Origin: Rossellomorea orangium
GTDB lineage: Bacteria; Bacillota; Bacilli; Bacillales; Bacillaceae_B
Direction of reading: 5' to 3'
DNA length: 64,000 nucleotides
NCBI RefSeq assembly: GCF_019334305.1
Contig: NZ_JAHWGH010000018.1
Span: 1-64,000 of the forward strand
Part shown: one piece after another, positions 15,847 through 24,548 of the stretch
Position numbering within the stretch: position 1 is the stretch's first letter
How the letters are laid out: every line of letters starts with the position of its first letter
Notes under the pieces: model-generated
What the model saw: the letters and a program-made list of their open reading frames with translations, nothing else
Told to the model about the DNA's origin: nothing
The model's database searches: none
Made by a program: the position numbers and the translations under genes

Positions 15847-16188
15847 CTATTTATTAATCTTCATGGGTTCATTCTGAAACTGAAGCCCTTTCTCGATACT
15901 AGCAATATCACAAAGTGGTACAAAACTTGTTGTACCTGGAACAAGAAGGTCATCAATTTCAACTACACTATTTTTCAAACTTCTAAATCTCCCAACGAAA
16001 ATACCTGCTGATGCCTCTCCAAATATAGTAATCCCAATGGTGTCCCCACAACGAAATTGATCCATAATAGTCTTCTCTAAACCAATAACACAACAATTGC
16101 ATGTATCTACTTGTAGATGGTCACTATGATCATCATGCTTGTACGGATTACATTTGTTGCAATTATTGTCACTATATTTTCTATTCAC
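15847..16188 (-). CDS. Cys/His-rich protein, probable spore coat or exosporium component
   Basis: A 113-residue protein. The first 35 residues are rich in Asn, Cys, His and Asp (SDNNCNKCNPYKHDDHSDH, then DTCNCC); the rest is a compact beta-rich domain (CGDTIGITIFGEASAGIFVG, SLKNSVVEIDDLLVPG, FVPLCDIASIEKG). No signal peptide. The GTG start lies behind AGGAGGGAAAGT. A sigma-K-like promoter upstream and the Cys clusters suggest a cross-linked spore-surface protein. Family not named with certainty. Confidence 0.65.
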   Translation of the reverse strand: MNRKYSDNNCNKCNPYKHDDHSDHLQVDTCNCCVIGLEKTIMDQFRCGDTIGITIFGEASAGIFVGRFRSLKNSVVEIDDLLVPGTTSFVPLCDIASIEKGLQFQNEPMKINK

Positions 16189-16219
16189 ACTTTCCCTCCT
16201 TTCTAATCGAAGGATACAC

Positions 16220-16247
16220 TAGTATATGAAATGTTAAGTAGGAAAGT
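16220..16247 (-). promoter_or_regulatory. Sigma-K-like promoter of the Cys/His-rich protein gene
   Basis: On the minus strand AC, a 17-base spacer and CATATACTA (16220-16228) match the sigma-K consensus, 32 bases before the GTG start. Confidence 0.55.
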
Positions 16248-16416
16248 ATGGGCATAGCAATCAAGTCTATGAAAATGTGCTCAACACATAACAATCTTCA
16301 ACAGATTCTCTATCATTCGTAGTGTATTTTAATCACATGCATCAAACACATCCAAACGTTTCTACTAATAACATGTGGGGAATATTATTGTGAACGATTA
16401 GAGAGGAGGAACTTCA

Positions 16417-16536
16417 ATGATTGGAGCATCCGGAGTTGTATTTTATATTTTCATTCCACTAATCATTATTGCAGGCATTATCGGAATAACAATTGGTTAC
16501 TTTAGAAAAAAAGCGAGAAAAAATAGAAATTTTTAA
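16417..16536 (+). CDS. 39-residue membrane peptide
   Basis: A short gene: strong GAGAGGAGG, then ATG and a single hydrophobic helix (VVFYIFIPLIIIAGIIGITI) followed by a basic tail (FRKKARKNRNF). A terminator follows directly. The coding call rests on the ribosome binding site, one-helix design and terminator. The role is unknown; small sporulation or stress membrane peptides have this form. Confidence 0.6.
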   Translation: MIGASGVVFYIFIPLIIIAGIIGITIGYFRKKARKNRNF

Positions 16537-16552
16537 AAACCGACATACAAAC

Positions 16553-16578
16553 AAGGCTCAGTATTTGTTCTGAGCCTT
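16553..16578 (+). terminator. Terminator of the 39-residue membrane peptide gene
   Basis: AAGGCTCAG (16553-16561) pairs with CTGAGCCTT (16570-16578), followed by TCTTAATATTT. Confidence 0.7.
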
Positions 16579-16701
16579 TCTTAATATTTACTTATATTTC
16601 TTAATTTGATATATCGATCGCTCCTTTTCTGAAGTATTTTAGAATACATTCATTTTTCTGTATCATAAGGAGGTTCTTATTTCACTTCGCTGAATTATTA
16701 T

Positions 16702-17157
16702 CTACCGATGTCCCTGTTTACGTGCCTTAATGTAACCATAATACGCACATGTTCCATTTTCCTTTAAGTCTTTCACCTCGAATCCACACATTTCATAGAA
16801 TTTGAAATTGTTCGCAGAGGTATGAGCGAACCAATCTCCATGAGGCAATTTACCGACACAGAGCTGAACAAGTTTCTTTCCTATCCCCCTCCCCCGATAA
16901 TTAGATAGAACCACTAAATCCATTATATTGGCTGCCATGATCTTGTCTGAAATCACCCTTACCATCCCAATCATCTCGTTCTGATCCCAAACAGTGAAGG
17001 CCCATGTCGAATTCGAAAAGATCAAAGAAAACTTTTCTTTCTGCCATGCTGGAGTATTCCTTGACCAACCTGCATCTTTAAACAGCGCTTCCACTGAATG
17101 AGCAGGAACCCCTTCTGTCCCTTCCCTGATGATCAATCCATTGAAATACTGATACAA
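16702..17157 (-). CDS. GNAT family N-acetyltransferase
   Basis: A 151-residue GNAT: IMDLVVLSNYRGRGIGKKLVQL holds the acetyl-CoA loop and NNFKFYEMCGFEVKD is the terminal YxxxGF motif. TTG start behind GGAGGTGGAGTCAAT. It sits 23 bases after the TmrB-like gene, likely in one transcript. Substrate unknown; the length and layout suit a small-molecule acetylase. Confidence 0.83.
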   Translation of the reverse strand: MYQYFNGLIIREGTEGVPAHSVEALFKDAGWSRNTPAWQKEKFSLIFSNSTWAFTVWDQNEMIGMVRVISDKIMAANIMDLVVLSNYRGRGIGKKLVQLCVGKLPHGDWFAHTSANNFKFYEMCGFEVKDLKENGTCAYYGYIKARKQGHR

Positions 17158-17180
17158 ATTGACTCCACCTCCTATTTAAA

Positions 17181-17786
17181 TCAAGAAAATATTCTCAATT
17201 GCTTCATTTGTGTTTTGATTCTGCTGAATCTTTTCCTAACTTCACTCCGATCATCGGGCAGTAATGTAATTTCAAATAGATCTGCAATTGATTCCGCAAC
17301 CTTTTCCACAGCCAGGTTGTTTGTAAGGATACGATTTTCAAAGGTTTTGTTTGACAAGCCTTCCATGCATCTGTCGATCTGTTTTGCCGCCCATGAATTC
17401 TTCCTTTCTCCCCTTCTTCTTAACCTTTTTTCAATTATTTCTTTGTCCGCCCAAAGAATGGCGTGCTTGACTTCTACGCCCTCTTTCCTTAATTCGTCAA
17501 TAATTTCATTGAAATAATCTGCATCGACGATCGTCATGGGCACAATGACGACACCATCATAATGTTCATCAATATATTTCAGGATTGAATAATTGCATTC
17601 CCGCCAAGGTGCGTAATCTTGAAAATCCCCTTTCGACGCCTGTATAGGGATCATCTCCCTCAAAAGGAATCCCACTTTTTCCGGGTCATATACAAATGAA
17701 TCCTTCATTCGCCTATGTAACTCATATGCCGTTTGTGTCTTACCGGAACCAAACGCACCATTAATCCAAATAATCAATTCATTCAC
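17181..17786 (-). CDS. tmrB: TmrB-like ATP-binding protein (tunicamycin resistance family)
   Basis: A 201-residue P-loop protein closely resembling, from memory, B. subtilis TmrB: it opens ELIIWINGAFGSGKTQTAYE (Walker A), has VYDPEKVGFLLREMIP, VPMTIVDADYFNEIID and KNSWAAKQIDRCMEGLS in the same order. TmrB confers tunicamycin resistance, and its C-terminal amphipathic helix (SRIKTQMKQLRIF here) associates it with the membrane. The gene lies nine bases after a class C serine hydrolase and before a GNAT gene. Resistance to tunicamycin in this host is inferred. Confidence 0.82.
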   Translation of the reverse strand: MNELIIWINGAFGSGKTQTAYELHRRMKDSFVYDPEKVGFLLREMIPIQASKGDFQDYAPWRECNYSILKYIDEHYDGVVIVPMTIVDADYFNEIIDELRKEGVEVKHAILWADKEIIEKRLRRRGERKNSWAAKQIDRCMEGLSNKTFENRILTNNLAVEKVAESIADLFEITLLPDDRSEVRKRFSRIKTQMKQLRIFS

Positions 17787-17795
17787 CCCAATCCC

Positions 17796-18824
17796 TTACC
17801 TGCTATTTTGGAAAATAGCTCTATACACTTCCCCTATCAGCCCTTTCATCTGATGAACACCCGTGTCCGTATTTGTCATGATCACAAGTCCTGTTTCTTC
17901 ATAAGGATTCGCGACCATCATGCATTGAAAGCCGACACCCCAACCAAGTGAAGAAATCTCAATCTTCTCACAGCCCGGATCAAGAAAGACCCCCAAACCT
18001 GCCCATTCCTTTCCTCCCTGAGGCTTTATCATTTCTTGGGCGGCAAAGGAGGAGAGAAGGTTTCCCTTTCCCTTCAAAGCAAACATTAATTCCATAACCA
18101 GTTGAGCCACGTCTGTCGGGGTGGTCCATAATCCCGAAGCAGCAGGATATGGATAAATCGGGTATTTCCCCTCTACTAATTTATTAGCCTTCATGTGACC
18201 ACAAGAAAACTGAGTCCTGATAGAAGGGAGATCATATGTACTATCATTCAAGCGCAATGGCTGAAATAAATATTCCCGGATCACCTCTTGAAAGGATTTC
18301 CCCAATACATTTTCAATTACAAGCTGAATCATGCAATAACCGGCATCTGAATAACAAAACTCTCTTCCAGGCTCCACTTTCGCTTCAACCAGACTACTGC
18401 AATAGGGTGTCACCCCTTCCAACAGTTCTTTCATTGCAGGCTCCCCCCACAGAGGATTTAATTCCCCGAACCCGTTGCTGGGATCTTCAATTCCCGACTG
18501 ATGACAGAGTAGGTGTCTGAGCGTAATAAATTCGTTCGAAAATTTCGCAGGGACAATCCTTGTTGACAGATGTTTGCTTACATCTTCATCGATATGTAAA
18601 ATACCCTGTTCCGATAAGGTCATTACCAACATAGAAGTGAAAAACTTACTGATGGAACAAGCATTGAAGATGGATGCCTGTTCCACTCTTCTAGTCGAAC
18701 CTATTTCGAGGGAACCAAAGCAGTCTGTTCTGCTTATTTCAGCACCTTCAATTAAAACCATACTGACTCCCGCTATTTGATATTCTTCCATCTTCCTTTT
18801 AATGTTAATAGGTAGTGGTTCCAC
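17796..18824 (-). CDS. Serine hydrolase, beta-lactamase class C / PBP4* family
   Basis: A 342-residue beta-lactamase-fold protein. The nucleophile motif SISK (in FNACSISKFFTSML) is near residue 55, the second-motif tyrosine lies in YSDAGYCMIQ near 160, and a C-terminal WGVGFQCMM replaces the usual HxG/KTG. No signal peptide, so it acts in the cytoplasm. Such proteins are esterases, D-aminopeptidases or peptidases more often than true beta-lactamases. GTG start behind AGGAGGCAAAG. Confidence 0.82.
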   Translation of the reverse strand: MEPLPINIKRKMEEYQIAGVSMVLIEGAEISRTDCFGSLEIGSTRRVEQASIFNACSISKFFTSMLVMTLSEQGILHIDEDVSKHLSTRIVPAKFSNEFITLRHLLCHQSGIEDPSNGFGELNPLWGEPAMKELLEGVTPYCSSLVEAKVEPGREFCYSDAGYCMIQLVIENVLGKSFQEVIREYLFQPLRLNDSTYDLPSIRTQFSCGHMKANKLVEGKYPIYPYPAASGLWTTPTDVAQLVMELMFALKGKGNLLSSFAAQEMIKPQGGKEWAGLGVFLDPGCEKIEISSLGWGVGFQCMMVANPYEETGLVIMTNTDTGVHQMKGLIGEVYRAIFQNSR

Positions 18825-18850
18825 CTTTGCCTCCTATGCTTGTTTTGACA

Positions 18851-19417
18851 TCAGGATTTTCTAAAGCTGAATCTTATGGGGACATCCCTTACTTTCCTTG
18901 TCCATATCATATGATCTGAACCTTCCCCCCAGTAATCCTTCAACCAATAATCAGGCGTTCCCAATATATGGGACCATACCTTTTGAGACCCCGCATATCC
19001 ACTATCCAAGCAAAACTCTTCAATGCCTCTATTCAGGAACGTCAGGAGCATGGCATTTAGAAGGAGCGAGCCAATACCTCTCCTTTGAAAGCCGGGATGT
19101 ACAAATACCGTCCCTATTTCAAACAATCCCTTTAAAGTACCGTCTGTTACAGTATTGATCAGGTCACTGGACGGTCCATATTCTATCGTCCCCACGATCT
19201 TTTGATTTTCTTTCGCTATTAGAAAATATCGGTTCGCCCCACCGCTTTCAAAGTCAGAGCGCAAATAGTATGTCTTGGTTATTATTTCATTCTTAATGTC
19301 CTCATGAAGTGAAGTTAATCCTTCTTTTGCAAAAGTGTCTTGAATGACCGTACAAAAAAAGTGATTCAATTCAGCTTCATCCTCGATTCGAGGTCGATGA
19401 ATCTCAATGCTATTCAA
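18851..19417 (-). CDS. GNAT family N-acetyltransferase
   Basis: A 188-residue acetyltransferase. LFEIGTVFVHPGFQRRGIGSLLLNAML carries the acetyl-CoA motif; the N-terminal half is longer than in the other GNATs here. TTG start, weak GGAAGTGATACAGA site. It ends 27 bases before the serine hydrolase start and follows the alpha/beta hydrolase by six bases, so the leftward run 20.9 to 16.7 kb may be one long transcript. Substrate unknown. Confidence 0.8.
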   Translation of the reverse strand: MNSIEIHRPRIEDEAELNHFFCTVIQDTFAKEGLTSLHEDIKNEIITKTYYLRSDFESGGANRYFLIAKENQKIVGTIEYGPSSDLINTVTDGTLKGLFEIGTVFVHPGFQRRGIGSLLLNAMLLTFLNRGIEEFCLDSGYAGSQKVWSHILGTPDYWLKDYWGEGSDHMIWTRKVRDVPIRFSFRKS

Positions 19418-19423
19418 TCTGTA

Positions 19424-20314
19424 TCACTTCCCTATTAATTTAAGAACAGACTCGACCACGACATCAGGACGATCAAGGAAGATGGAATGGCCGGCCCCCT
19501 CTGCGAAGATCACGTCGCTGTTTTCCGACAGACTCCCTTGTTGGATGATTAACTCTTCCCATTTCTCTTCAAATGTTCTTAATTCCCATTCAGGTATGTC
19601 CGCCTCTGAGTCTGATAGAATGCTATGTTCTTTATCCCGTCCGATCACAACAAGAGGGGTGTTTGTAAGCTCATTCAATTTCTTTATGATTTCAGCATCC
19701 TTCTTCCAGTTTTGAATTTCGGACGCCATAGCTTTGTAAAGTGAGGGGTTGCATTGAAACGAAATTAACCTTTCTTGAATGTCTACAGGAAATTGTTTGT
19801 GTTTTTCCACCAGGGAAGGTTGAATGATACTCGTTAATTGCTCCTTTTCCTTTGAAGCATATTCCAGGCATTTGAGCACCCATTTTTCATCAGACTCTTC
19901 ATTTAAAACGGGAAGGTCCAGTTCATCCAACTCTCTTACATTCACCGAGGTAGAATCCACAAGAACCATTCCAGCCACCATTTCAGGATGCACTTTTACA
20001 AAATGCTGTGCACATAAACCTCCATAAGAGTGTCCCACTAAATAGATAGGCTCTTTTACTTTCAAGAAGTGAAGAAGTTCATACAGGTCCTGGACTGTGG
20101 CAAAAGTATTTCTGACTTCCGCTCCCAGTTCACTATCACCAAGACCGGGGCGGTGATACATGAGGACTTGAGTTGTCTTCCTTAACTCTTCTGTGACTTC
20201 ATACCACTCCTCAAATGAGCAGCCCATCCCTGTGAGAATGACGATTAATGGACCGGAATGACCTTTTTGGAGTATTTCCAATTTGTGATTATTGATGAAT
20301 TGCAAACTGTTCAT
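19424..20314 (-). CDS. Alpha/beta hydrolase
   Basis: A 296-residue alpha/beta hydrolase: VILTGMGCSFEEWYEV near the N-terminus, nucleophile motif GHSYGG near residue 90, a probable acid in VVIGRDKEHS and the catalytic histidine in FAEGAGHSIFLDRPD. Start placed at the ATG at 20314 behind AAAAGGG; a GTG 24 bases upstream overlaps the DinB stop. Follows the DinB gene without a gap. Substrate unknown. Confidence 0.82.
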   Translation of the reverse strand: MNSLQFINNHKLEILQKGHSGPLIVILTGMGCSFEEWYEVTEELRKTTQVLMYHRPGLGDSELGAEVRNTFATVQDLYELLHFLKVKEPIYLVGHSYGGLCAQHFVKVHPEMVAGMVLVDSTSVNVRELDELDLPVLNEESDEKWVLKCLEYASKEKEQLTSIIQPSLVEKHKQFPVDIQERLISFQCNPSLYKAMASEIQNWKKDAEIIKKLNELTNTPLVVIGRDKEHSILSDSEADIPEWELRTFEEKWEELIIQQGSLSENSDVIFAEGAGHSIFLDRPDVVVESVLKLIGK

Positions 20315-20334
20315 AACTGGTTCCCTTTTCATGA

Positions 20335-20871
20335 TCACATGTGACTTTGGCTGTTACTTGCGGTAAGCAGCCTTCTGGTCATCCAGATTTGACCTCTATG
20401 ATTGATCTCATCTTCAAACACATGAAACCAAATAAAGTAATGGTTGGATGCATGACCCTCCCATAAGATGTCTTCAAATAGCCATTCATCATCGCGTTTT
20501 GAGAGTTCCTGAAATGTTCTGCTCCTTACCTCATGAAGTTTTGTCAGGTAAAATTCTAAAGGACTGCCTTTGATAGTTGATCTTCCATTTCCCCCAAGAC
20601 CATAGGCTGCACCCCATTCATCGATTTCGTGTTGATTAGGTCTCCTTCTATCAAATAGTTCAATCTGAAACCCTCTCTCAACAGCCGCCATATGCAATAA
20701 TAAGGCTCCTATACTGTTACCATCCTCACACGGTAAAAAATCTAGTTCAGCTGGAGTTAATCCCTTGACACTATCCAATGTGGTTTTTCTGACATAGTCC
20801 ATCTGGGAGACCAGGTAACTGATTTGCGGACTGTAATCTACTTGCGTTTTGATTTTGTATTCCAATGACAT
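20335..20871 (-). CDS. DinB family protein
   Basis: A 178-residue DinB/YfiT-like four-helix protein. The metal-site histidines are visible as GALLLHMAAVERG near residue 60 and FEDEINHRGQI near residue 155 (HxxxH... and NHRGQ are family hallmarks). These are often bacillithiol-dependent transferases. ATG 20871 follows GAGGTGCAG. Coupled to the following alpha/beta hydrolase gene. Confidence 0.8.
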   Translation of the reverse strand: MSLEYKIKTQVDYSPQISYLVSQMDYVRKTTLDSVKGLTPAELDFLPCEDGNSIGALLLHMAAVERGFQIELFDRRRPNQHEIDEWGAAYGLGGNGRSTIKGSPLEFYLTKLHEVRSRTFQELSKRDDEWLFEDILWEGHASNHYFIWFHVFEDEINHRGQIWMTRRLLTASNSQSHM

Positions 20872-20895
20872 CTGCACCTCATCTGTCGTATTTAT

Positions 20896-22020
20896 TTACC
20901 CTGCATGGGTCAAAGTTCGTTCTTTCATCTGAGAAAGGACATCTTTAGGAATCCATCCCTCTTCCCCATTTTTCTTAATTAAGCTGTACCCTGCACAAGT
21001 GTTGTCAACAACAGAAACGACTTCCCCCTTCTTTACCGATATCTGTGCACAAGATAGGTCAGTCTTTGCCCAGAATGTCCCATCTTTACTTTGATGAAGG
21101 TATTCATTTTTAACATATAACTGATCCCCTGAATCCGCTTGTTTACAAAGTGTAAAGTGCTCAGATGACTGTATAGGGATCAATTTATAGTGTGGATATG
21201 ATATTGATCCCTTCATAGCCACCGAATGAAAATCCTTCATAACTTGACAGGTTGATAAATGATCTGTATGTACATGGGAAAAAGTGTCTCCACCTTCTGC
21301 TCTATGTATGATAAATGCATTTAACTGTCCTGAAGATTTTATGACATTTCCTCCATCGATGGAGATGATTTTCTTTTCTTTATCGACAATTGGATTATTT
21401 GAAGGGATATCACTGGTATAGTTGACTACCGGCCAGTGTCCGACAATCACATACTTCCCTGACCCATGTGATTTCTTTAGGAAAGAAGGCATCGTGATGG
21501 CTGCAATTCGATCTGTTTCCCGCCAATCATCTTTGTCCTCAAGACCTGCATGGACAAATATATAGTCTTCTGTATCAATCACAGTCGACAATTCCATCAG
21601 CCAATTGATCTCTTCTGAGAAATGGTGAGTAAGGATTTCCTTCACCTCTTTAACCGTGGTACCATCATTCATGTCAAATCCGATTTCATCTAGCCATTCC
21701 TTTAAAATGGAATGTTTTCTGGAGCGTATGTAATTCATTAACTTTGGGTTTTCTGCAAGAAGGTCCTCCACCACAGTGTCACAGTTACCTTCTGTTATAT
21801 GGACATTTTCATTTCTCTTTGATAAGTCCATGATAAATTTGAGGACACCTTTACTGTTCCTTCCCTTTTCACAAAGATCACCGTTAATGATCAAAGTATC
21901 CTCACAACTGAAATGAACTTTTTTTAGAAGATCCGTAAACAAGTCCAATTCTCCATGGATGTCAGAAATCACGATGATCCGCCCATGACTGGGTAAATGT
22001 AATGTTTTAATTTTTTTCAA
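20896..22020 (-). CDS. Calcineurin-like metallophosphoesterase with C-terminal SH3-like domain
   Basis: A 374-residue protein. The phosphoesterase part has VISDIHGELD, LIINGDLCEKGRN, ITEGNCD and VIVGHWP, i.e. the D-x-H, GDxxxxG, GN(C)D and GHxP metal-ligand motifs of PrpE-type protein/diadenosine phosphatases. The last 60 residues (ISVKKGEVVSVVDNTCAGYS, then GEEGWIPKDVL) resemble a bacterial SH3 domain, an uncommon addition. TTG start (22020) behind AAAGGAG. Probably cytoplasmic, since no signal sequence is present. Confidence 0.82.
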   Translation of the reverse strand: MKKIKTLHLPSHGRIIVISDIHGELDLFTDLLKKVHFSCEDTLIINGDLCEKGRNSKGVLKFIMDLSKRNENVHITEGNCDTVVEDLLAENPKLMNYIRSRKHSILKEWLDEIGFDMNDGTTVKEVKEILTHHFSEEINWLMELSTVIDTEDYIFVHAGLEDKDDWRETDRIAAITMPSFLKKSHGSGKYVIVGHWPVVNYTSDIPSNNPIVDKEKKIISIDGGNVIKSSGQLNAFIIHRAEGGDTFSHVHTDHLSTCQVMKDFHSVAMKGSISYPHYKLIPIQSSEHFTLCKQADSGDQLYVKNEYLHQSKDGTFWAKTDLSCAQISVKKGEVVSVVDNTCAGYSLIKKNGEEGWIPKDVLSQMKERTLTHAG

Positions 22021-22080
22021 ATGGGGATCTCCTTTCACTAGTATGTTTTTAACTTTAAAGGGCTAATCTCGTCTGCCTGA

Positions 22081-22464
22081 TCAAACACTCAAAATATATC
22101 CTAGTAAATCCTTGATATCCCCAGAGCACTTTTCCACTTCGGGTAAATGGTAGAAGGTGGTCGTACTGGCAAAGTCGTCTATTTCATCGCCTGGAGAATA
22201 CAAAATGACCCTTTTTTGAAGACCAATGGCGATGCCGAGTTCCACGTGACTGCCTTTTCCCCCGGGAAGTAAGAGAACGACTAAATCTGATTCGATGATG
22301 GCATCTTTTTCACATTGACCAATGTGCTGAAGATCTTCTACTGTCGATGCTCTATCATTTTGGGTCCAATCATATGTATGGATATACCCTTTCCGTTTTA
22401 ACTGTTCACTTACATACCGTACAAGAGGTGCATTTGAAAATCCTGATGCCAAATAAAACTTCAT
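22081..22464 (-). CDS. Nucleoside 2-deoxyribosyltransferase-like protein
   Basis: A 127-residue protein with the nucleoside-deoxyribosyltransferase/TIR-like Rossmann pattern: KFYLASGFSNAPLVRYV, AIIESDLVVLLLPGGKGSHVELGIAIGL (the glycine-rich and catalytic Glu region) and RVILYSP. ATG follows AAAAGGAGTGAAAC. True transferase activity is uncertain; many such proteins are uncharacterised. It follows the RsgA-tail remnant gene by three bases. Confidence 0.75.
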   Translation of the reverse strand: MKFYLASGFSNAPLVRYVSEQLKRKGYIHTYDWTQNDRASTVEDLQHIGQCEKDAIIESDLVVLLLPGGKGSHVELGIAIGLQKRVILYSPGDEIDDFASTTTFYHLPEVEKCSGDIKDLLGYILSV

Positions 22465-22467
22465 GTT

Positions 22468-22764
22468 TCACTCCTTTTCCGGCTTATGAAACAATTTTCT
22501 CTGTTTCATGTAATCGATTGCCTTTGTTTTGTTTTTTTGTTTGACTACATACGCCGCTTCATTCTTATCCCTCTGATAAGCTAGATGTCTCTCTGAATCA
22601 AGATCGCCATCTTTGATGGCTGCTTTCACGGCACAACTCGGCTCGGTATTGTGGGTGCAGTTCGTGAATTTACAATTGACCGCAAGTATCGCGATGTCTT
22701 CAAATGCGTCGGGAGTATGCTGTTCGGGATTCATGATTTCAATTATTTTCTGATTGGGCTTCAT
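22468..22764 (-). pseudogene. RsgA-type GTPase remnant: C-terminal zinc subdomain only
   Basis: A 98-codon frame (MKPNQKIIEIMNP...) whose centre, DAFEDIAILAVNCKFTNCTH then EPSCAVKAAI, is the Cys/His zinc-binding tail of the ribosome-assembly GTPase RsgA. The OB-fold and the circularly permuted GTPase domain (about 200 residues) are missing. An AAAGGTG site five bases before the ATG means the fragment could still be translated. The frame stays open for 93 codons upstream without an ATG, so this looks like a deletion junction or decay product. It could also be a short, reused zinc protein. Confidence 0.6.
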
Positions 22765-23043
22765 TATGACACCTTTCTGAATTTGGTCTTTTAGTGAATA
22801 TTCAAACGCTGTGGTGAGGATTGATTGATAAAATGATCTAATCGAAATCACCAGCCCATCTTTATACCTGCGAACATATACGTCGAATATTTCTTCCTGT
22901 CGGCGCCTATCCTCAATTCCAAAAGACCGACCGTAGCCGGATACACACCAGGCATTGCCATGAAAAAAGGTAAAATGATAAATGATCTCACTTTCACTTT
23001 TTCCATCCGGGATTTTCGTTTCACAAATCCATGAATGGATATA
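22765..23043 (-). pseudogene. Start-less open frame fused to the RsgA-tail remnant
   Basis: Ninety-three codons open in the same frame as the remnant, from just after a TGA at 23044-23046. The translation is protein-like (IIYHFTFFHGNAWCVSGYGR, then RRQEEIFDVYVRRYKDGL) but has no ATG; the first possible starts are CTG and GTG at its very end (GTG at 22851). It probably represents the body of another gene that lost its beginning. Family not recognised. Confidence 0.4.
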
Positions 23044-23105
23044 TCACTGTATATTCCAATTATTCCAAATCATCTCATAGAAAACAATGGTTTTCCGATA
23101 TAAAA

Positions 23106-23135
23106 AGGTGCCAAACCCTATACGGTTTGACACCT
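23106..23135 (-). terminator. Terminator of the first DUF421 gene
   Basis: AGGTGCCAAACC (23106-23117) pairs with GGTTTGACACCT (23124-23135) with one mismatch; the minus strand continues TTTTTATATC. Confidence 0.8.
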
Positions 23136-23138
23136 ACT

Positions 23139-23840
23139 TTATTCTGTAACCCCATCTGCTCTTCGATCGATGTACAGTGTACCATTTTCCTGAAGCTCGA
23201 CATAGAACGCATCTTTTACATTGATCTGGAAGTGATTAAGCTGATGACGAAGCCATTCTTCAGAAAGCCCCGCTTCCTTCAAATTTTGATCTAGTATGTT
23301 ACCTCCGACAATTAGTTCTGTTGGTATATATTTAGGATTGCCTGTAAAGACATTTTGGTCTCTTTTGGTTAACGGTCGGTGACCTGGTTTAAGTGTTACC
23401 GTTAACTTTCCGTCCGGTTCAAAGATGGCAGTAGAGACTTCACTTAATGAAAATACATTTTTCTCCCGTAAGAGCATACTTAAGTCATCCATATTTAGAT
23501 GATGTTTCCCCAGTGTCTCCTCAAGTATTTTCCCATCCTTTATAACAATGACGGGCTGCCCGTCAATCACTATCCGGGCTTTTGAAGATTTCAGACCGAG
23601 ATAGCCTAATAGGAAAGTTAAGAAACTCCACCAAATAAGGCTTGTCAAACCTTCAAAGAAAGGAGTCTTTGACTCCCCCGCAATGTCTGCTGCGATGGAG
23701 CCGATGGTAATGCCGGTTATATAGTTAAAAAACGTCAATTGGCTTAATTGTTTTCTTCCGAGTAGTCTTGCGAGCAGGAGGAGAACCATAAAACTCGCAG
23801 TTGAACGGACAATCATTTCTATGAAAACGTTGTGGAACAA
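23139..23840 (-). CDS. DUF421 domain membrane protein (YetF/YkjA family)
   Basis: A 233-residue protein with three N-terminal helices (FMVLLLLARLLGRKQLSQLTF with the family LGRKQLSQLTFFNYI motif, then IGSIAADIA and SLIWWSFLTFLLGYL) and a cytoplasmic DUF421 domain (VIVIKDGKILEETLGKHHLN, MDDLSMLLREKNVFSLSEV, FEPDGKLTV). Function unknown; members occur in spore-forming Firmicutes. TTG start behind AGGGG. A paralogue lies at 61982-62689. Confidence 0.85.
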   Translation of the reverse strand: MFHNVFIEMIVRSTASFMVLLLLARLLGRKQLSQLTFFNYITGITIGSIAADIAGESKTPFFEGLTSLIWWSFLTFLLGYLGLKSSKARIVIDGQPVIVIKDGKILEETLGKHHLNMDDLSMLLREKNVFSLSEVSTAIFEPDGKLTVTLKPGHRPLTKRDQNVFTGNPKYIPTELIVGGNILDQNLKEAGLSEEWLRHQLNHFQINVKDAFYVELQENGTLYIDRRADGVTE

Positions 23841-23923
23841 AGCGTTCGACCCCTAAGAGTTTTTTATTAGTATTGTTCTACACGCACCTAATATACTCTG
23901 TGGTACCGTTATTATTCGTTCAG

Positions 23924-24529
23924 TTATAGCGTATAAACACGTCCACCTTTGGAATTAATGACAATATCGGCCGTCTCTGCCGGTTTGTACCGATTCTCGT
24001 AATATTCTTCCGCTTTCCAATATCTGTTCTCGAACTTTAGTACGTTTTGTTTTGTTACAAATGATTCCCGTTCAAACCTTGTGGCTCTCGGACAATCCAG
24101 ATAGAGAACTCTATCAAAGAAACCCTTCCATTCCTTTCGTTGAAGGAAGACCCCTTCAATAATGATCAAACCTTCCTTTGGTAACTGGATGGTTCTGTTC
24201 TCATGAGCATCCGAGTGATTCTGATATATAGGGAGAGTGAGCTGTTCGTTTCCTCTTAATCGTCGAAAGAAATGCTCACTTAGCCATTCAACATCCCATT
24301 GTAAATGGAAATACTCATACCACTCCGCAAAACCAGTGTCATATCTCCGTTTCCGCTCAACAATAAGATCGTCGAGATGAAAAATATAATATTGGCGACT
24401 CTCCTTATTCAAATACCGGCTCAACTCATCAACAAAAGTTGTTTTCCCCGAACGGCTCAAACCGTCTATCCCTAAAACAAATCTCCCTTCTCCAAACAGA
24501 CCACCGATCTCCCTCAATAAATCCTTCAC
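23924..24529 (-). CDS. Uridine-kinase-like P-loop kinase
   Basis: A 201-residue NTP-binding protein: Walker A GIDGLSRSGKTT near residue 22, substrate-region motif FHLDDLIVER, Walker-B-like LIIIEGVFLQR and the LID-type sequence DCPRATRFERE. This order matches the uridine kinase/phosphoribulokinase superfamily. The start is taken as GTG 24529 (eight bases from GGGAG); a GTG nine bases upstream overlaps the ribosome binding site. Substrate unknown. Confidence 0.75.
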   Translation of the reverse strand: MKDLLREIGGLFGEGRFVLGIDGLSRSGKTTFVDELSRYLNKESRQYYIFHLDDLIVERKRRYDTGFAEWYEYFHLQWDVEWLSEHFFRRLRGNEQLTLPIYQNHSDAHENRTIQLPKEGLIIIEGVFLQRKEWKGFFDRVLYLDCPRATRFERESFVTKQNVLKFENRYWKAEEYYENRYKPAETADIVINSKGGRVYTL

Positions 24530-24548
24530 ATTTTCCACTCCCTTGTTG

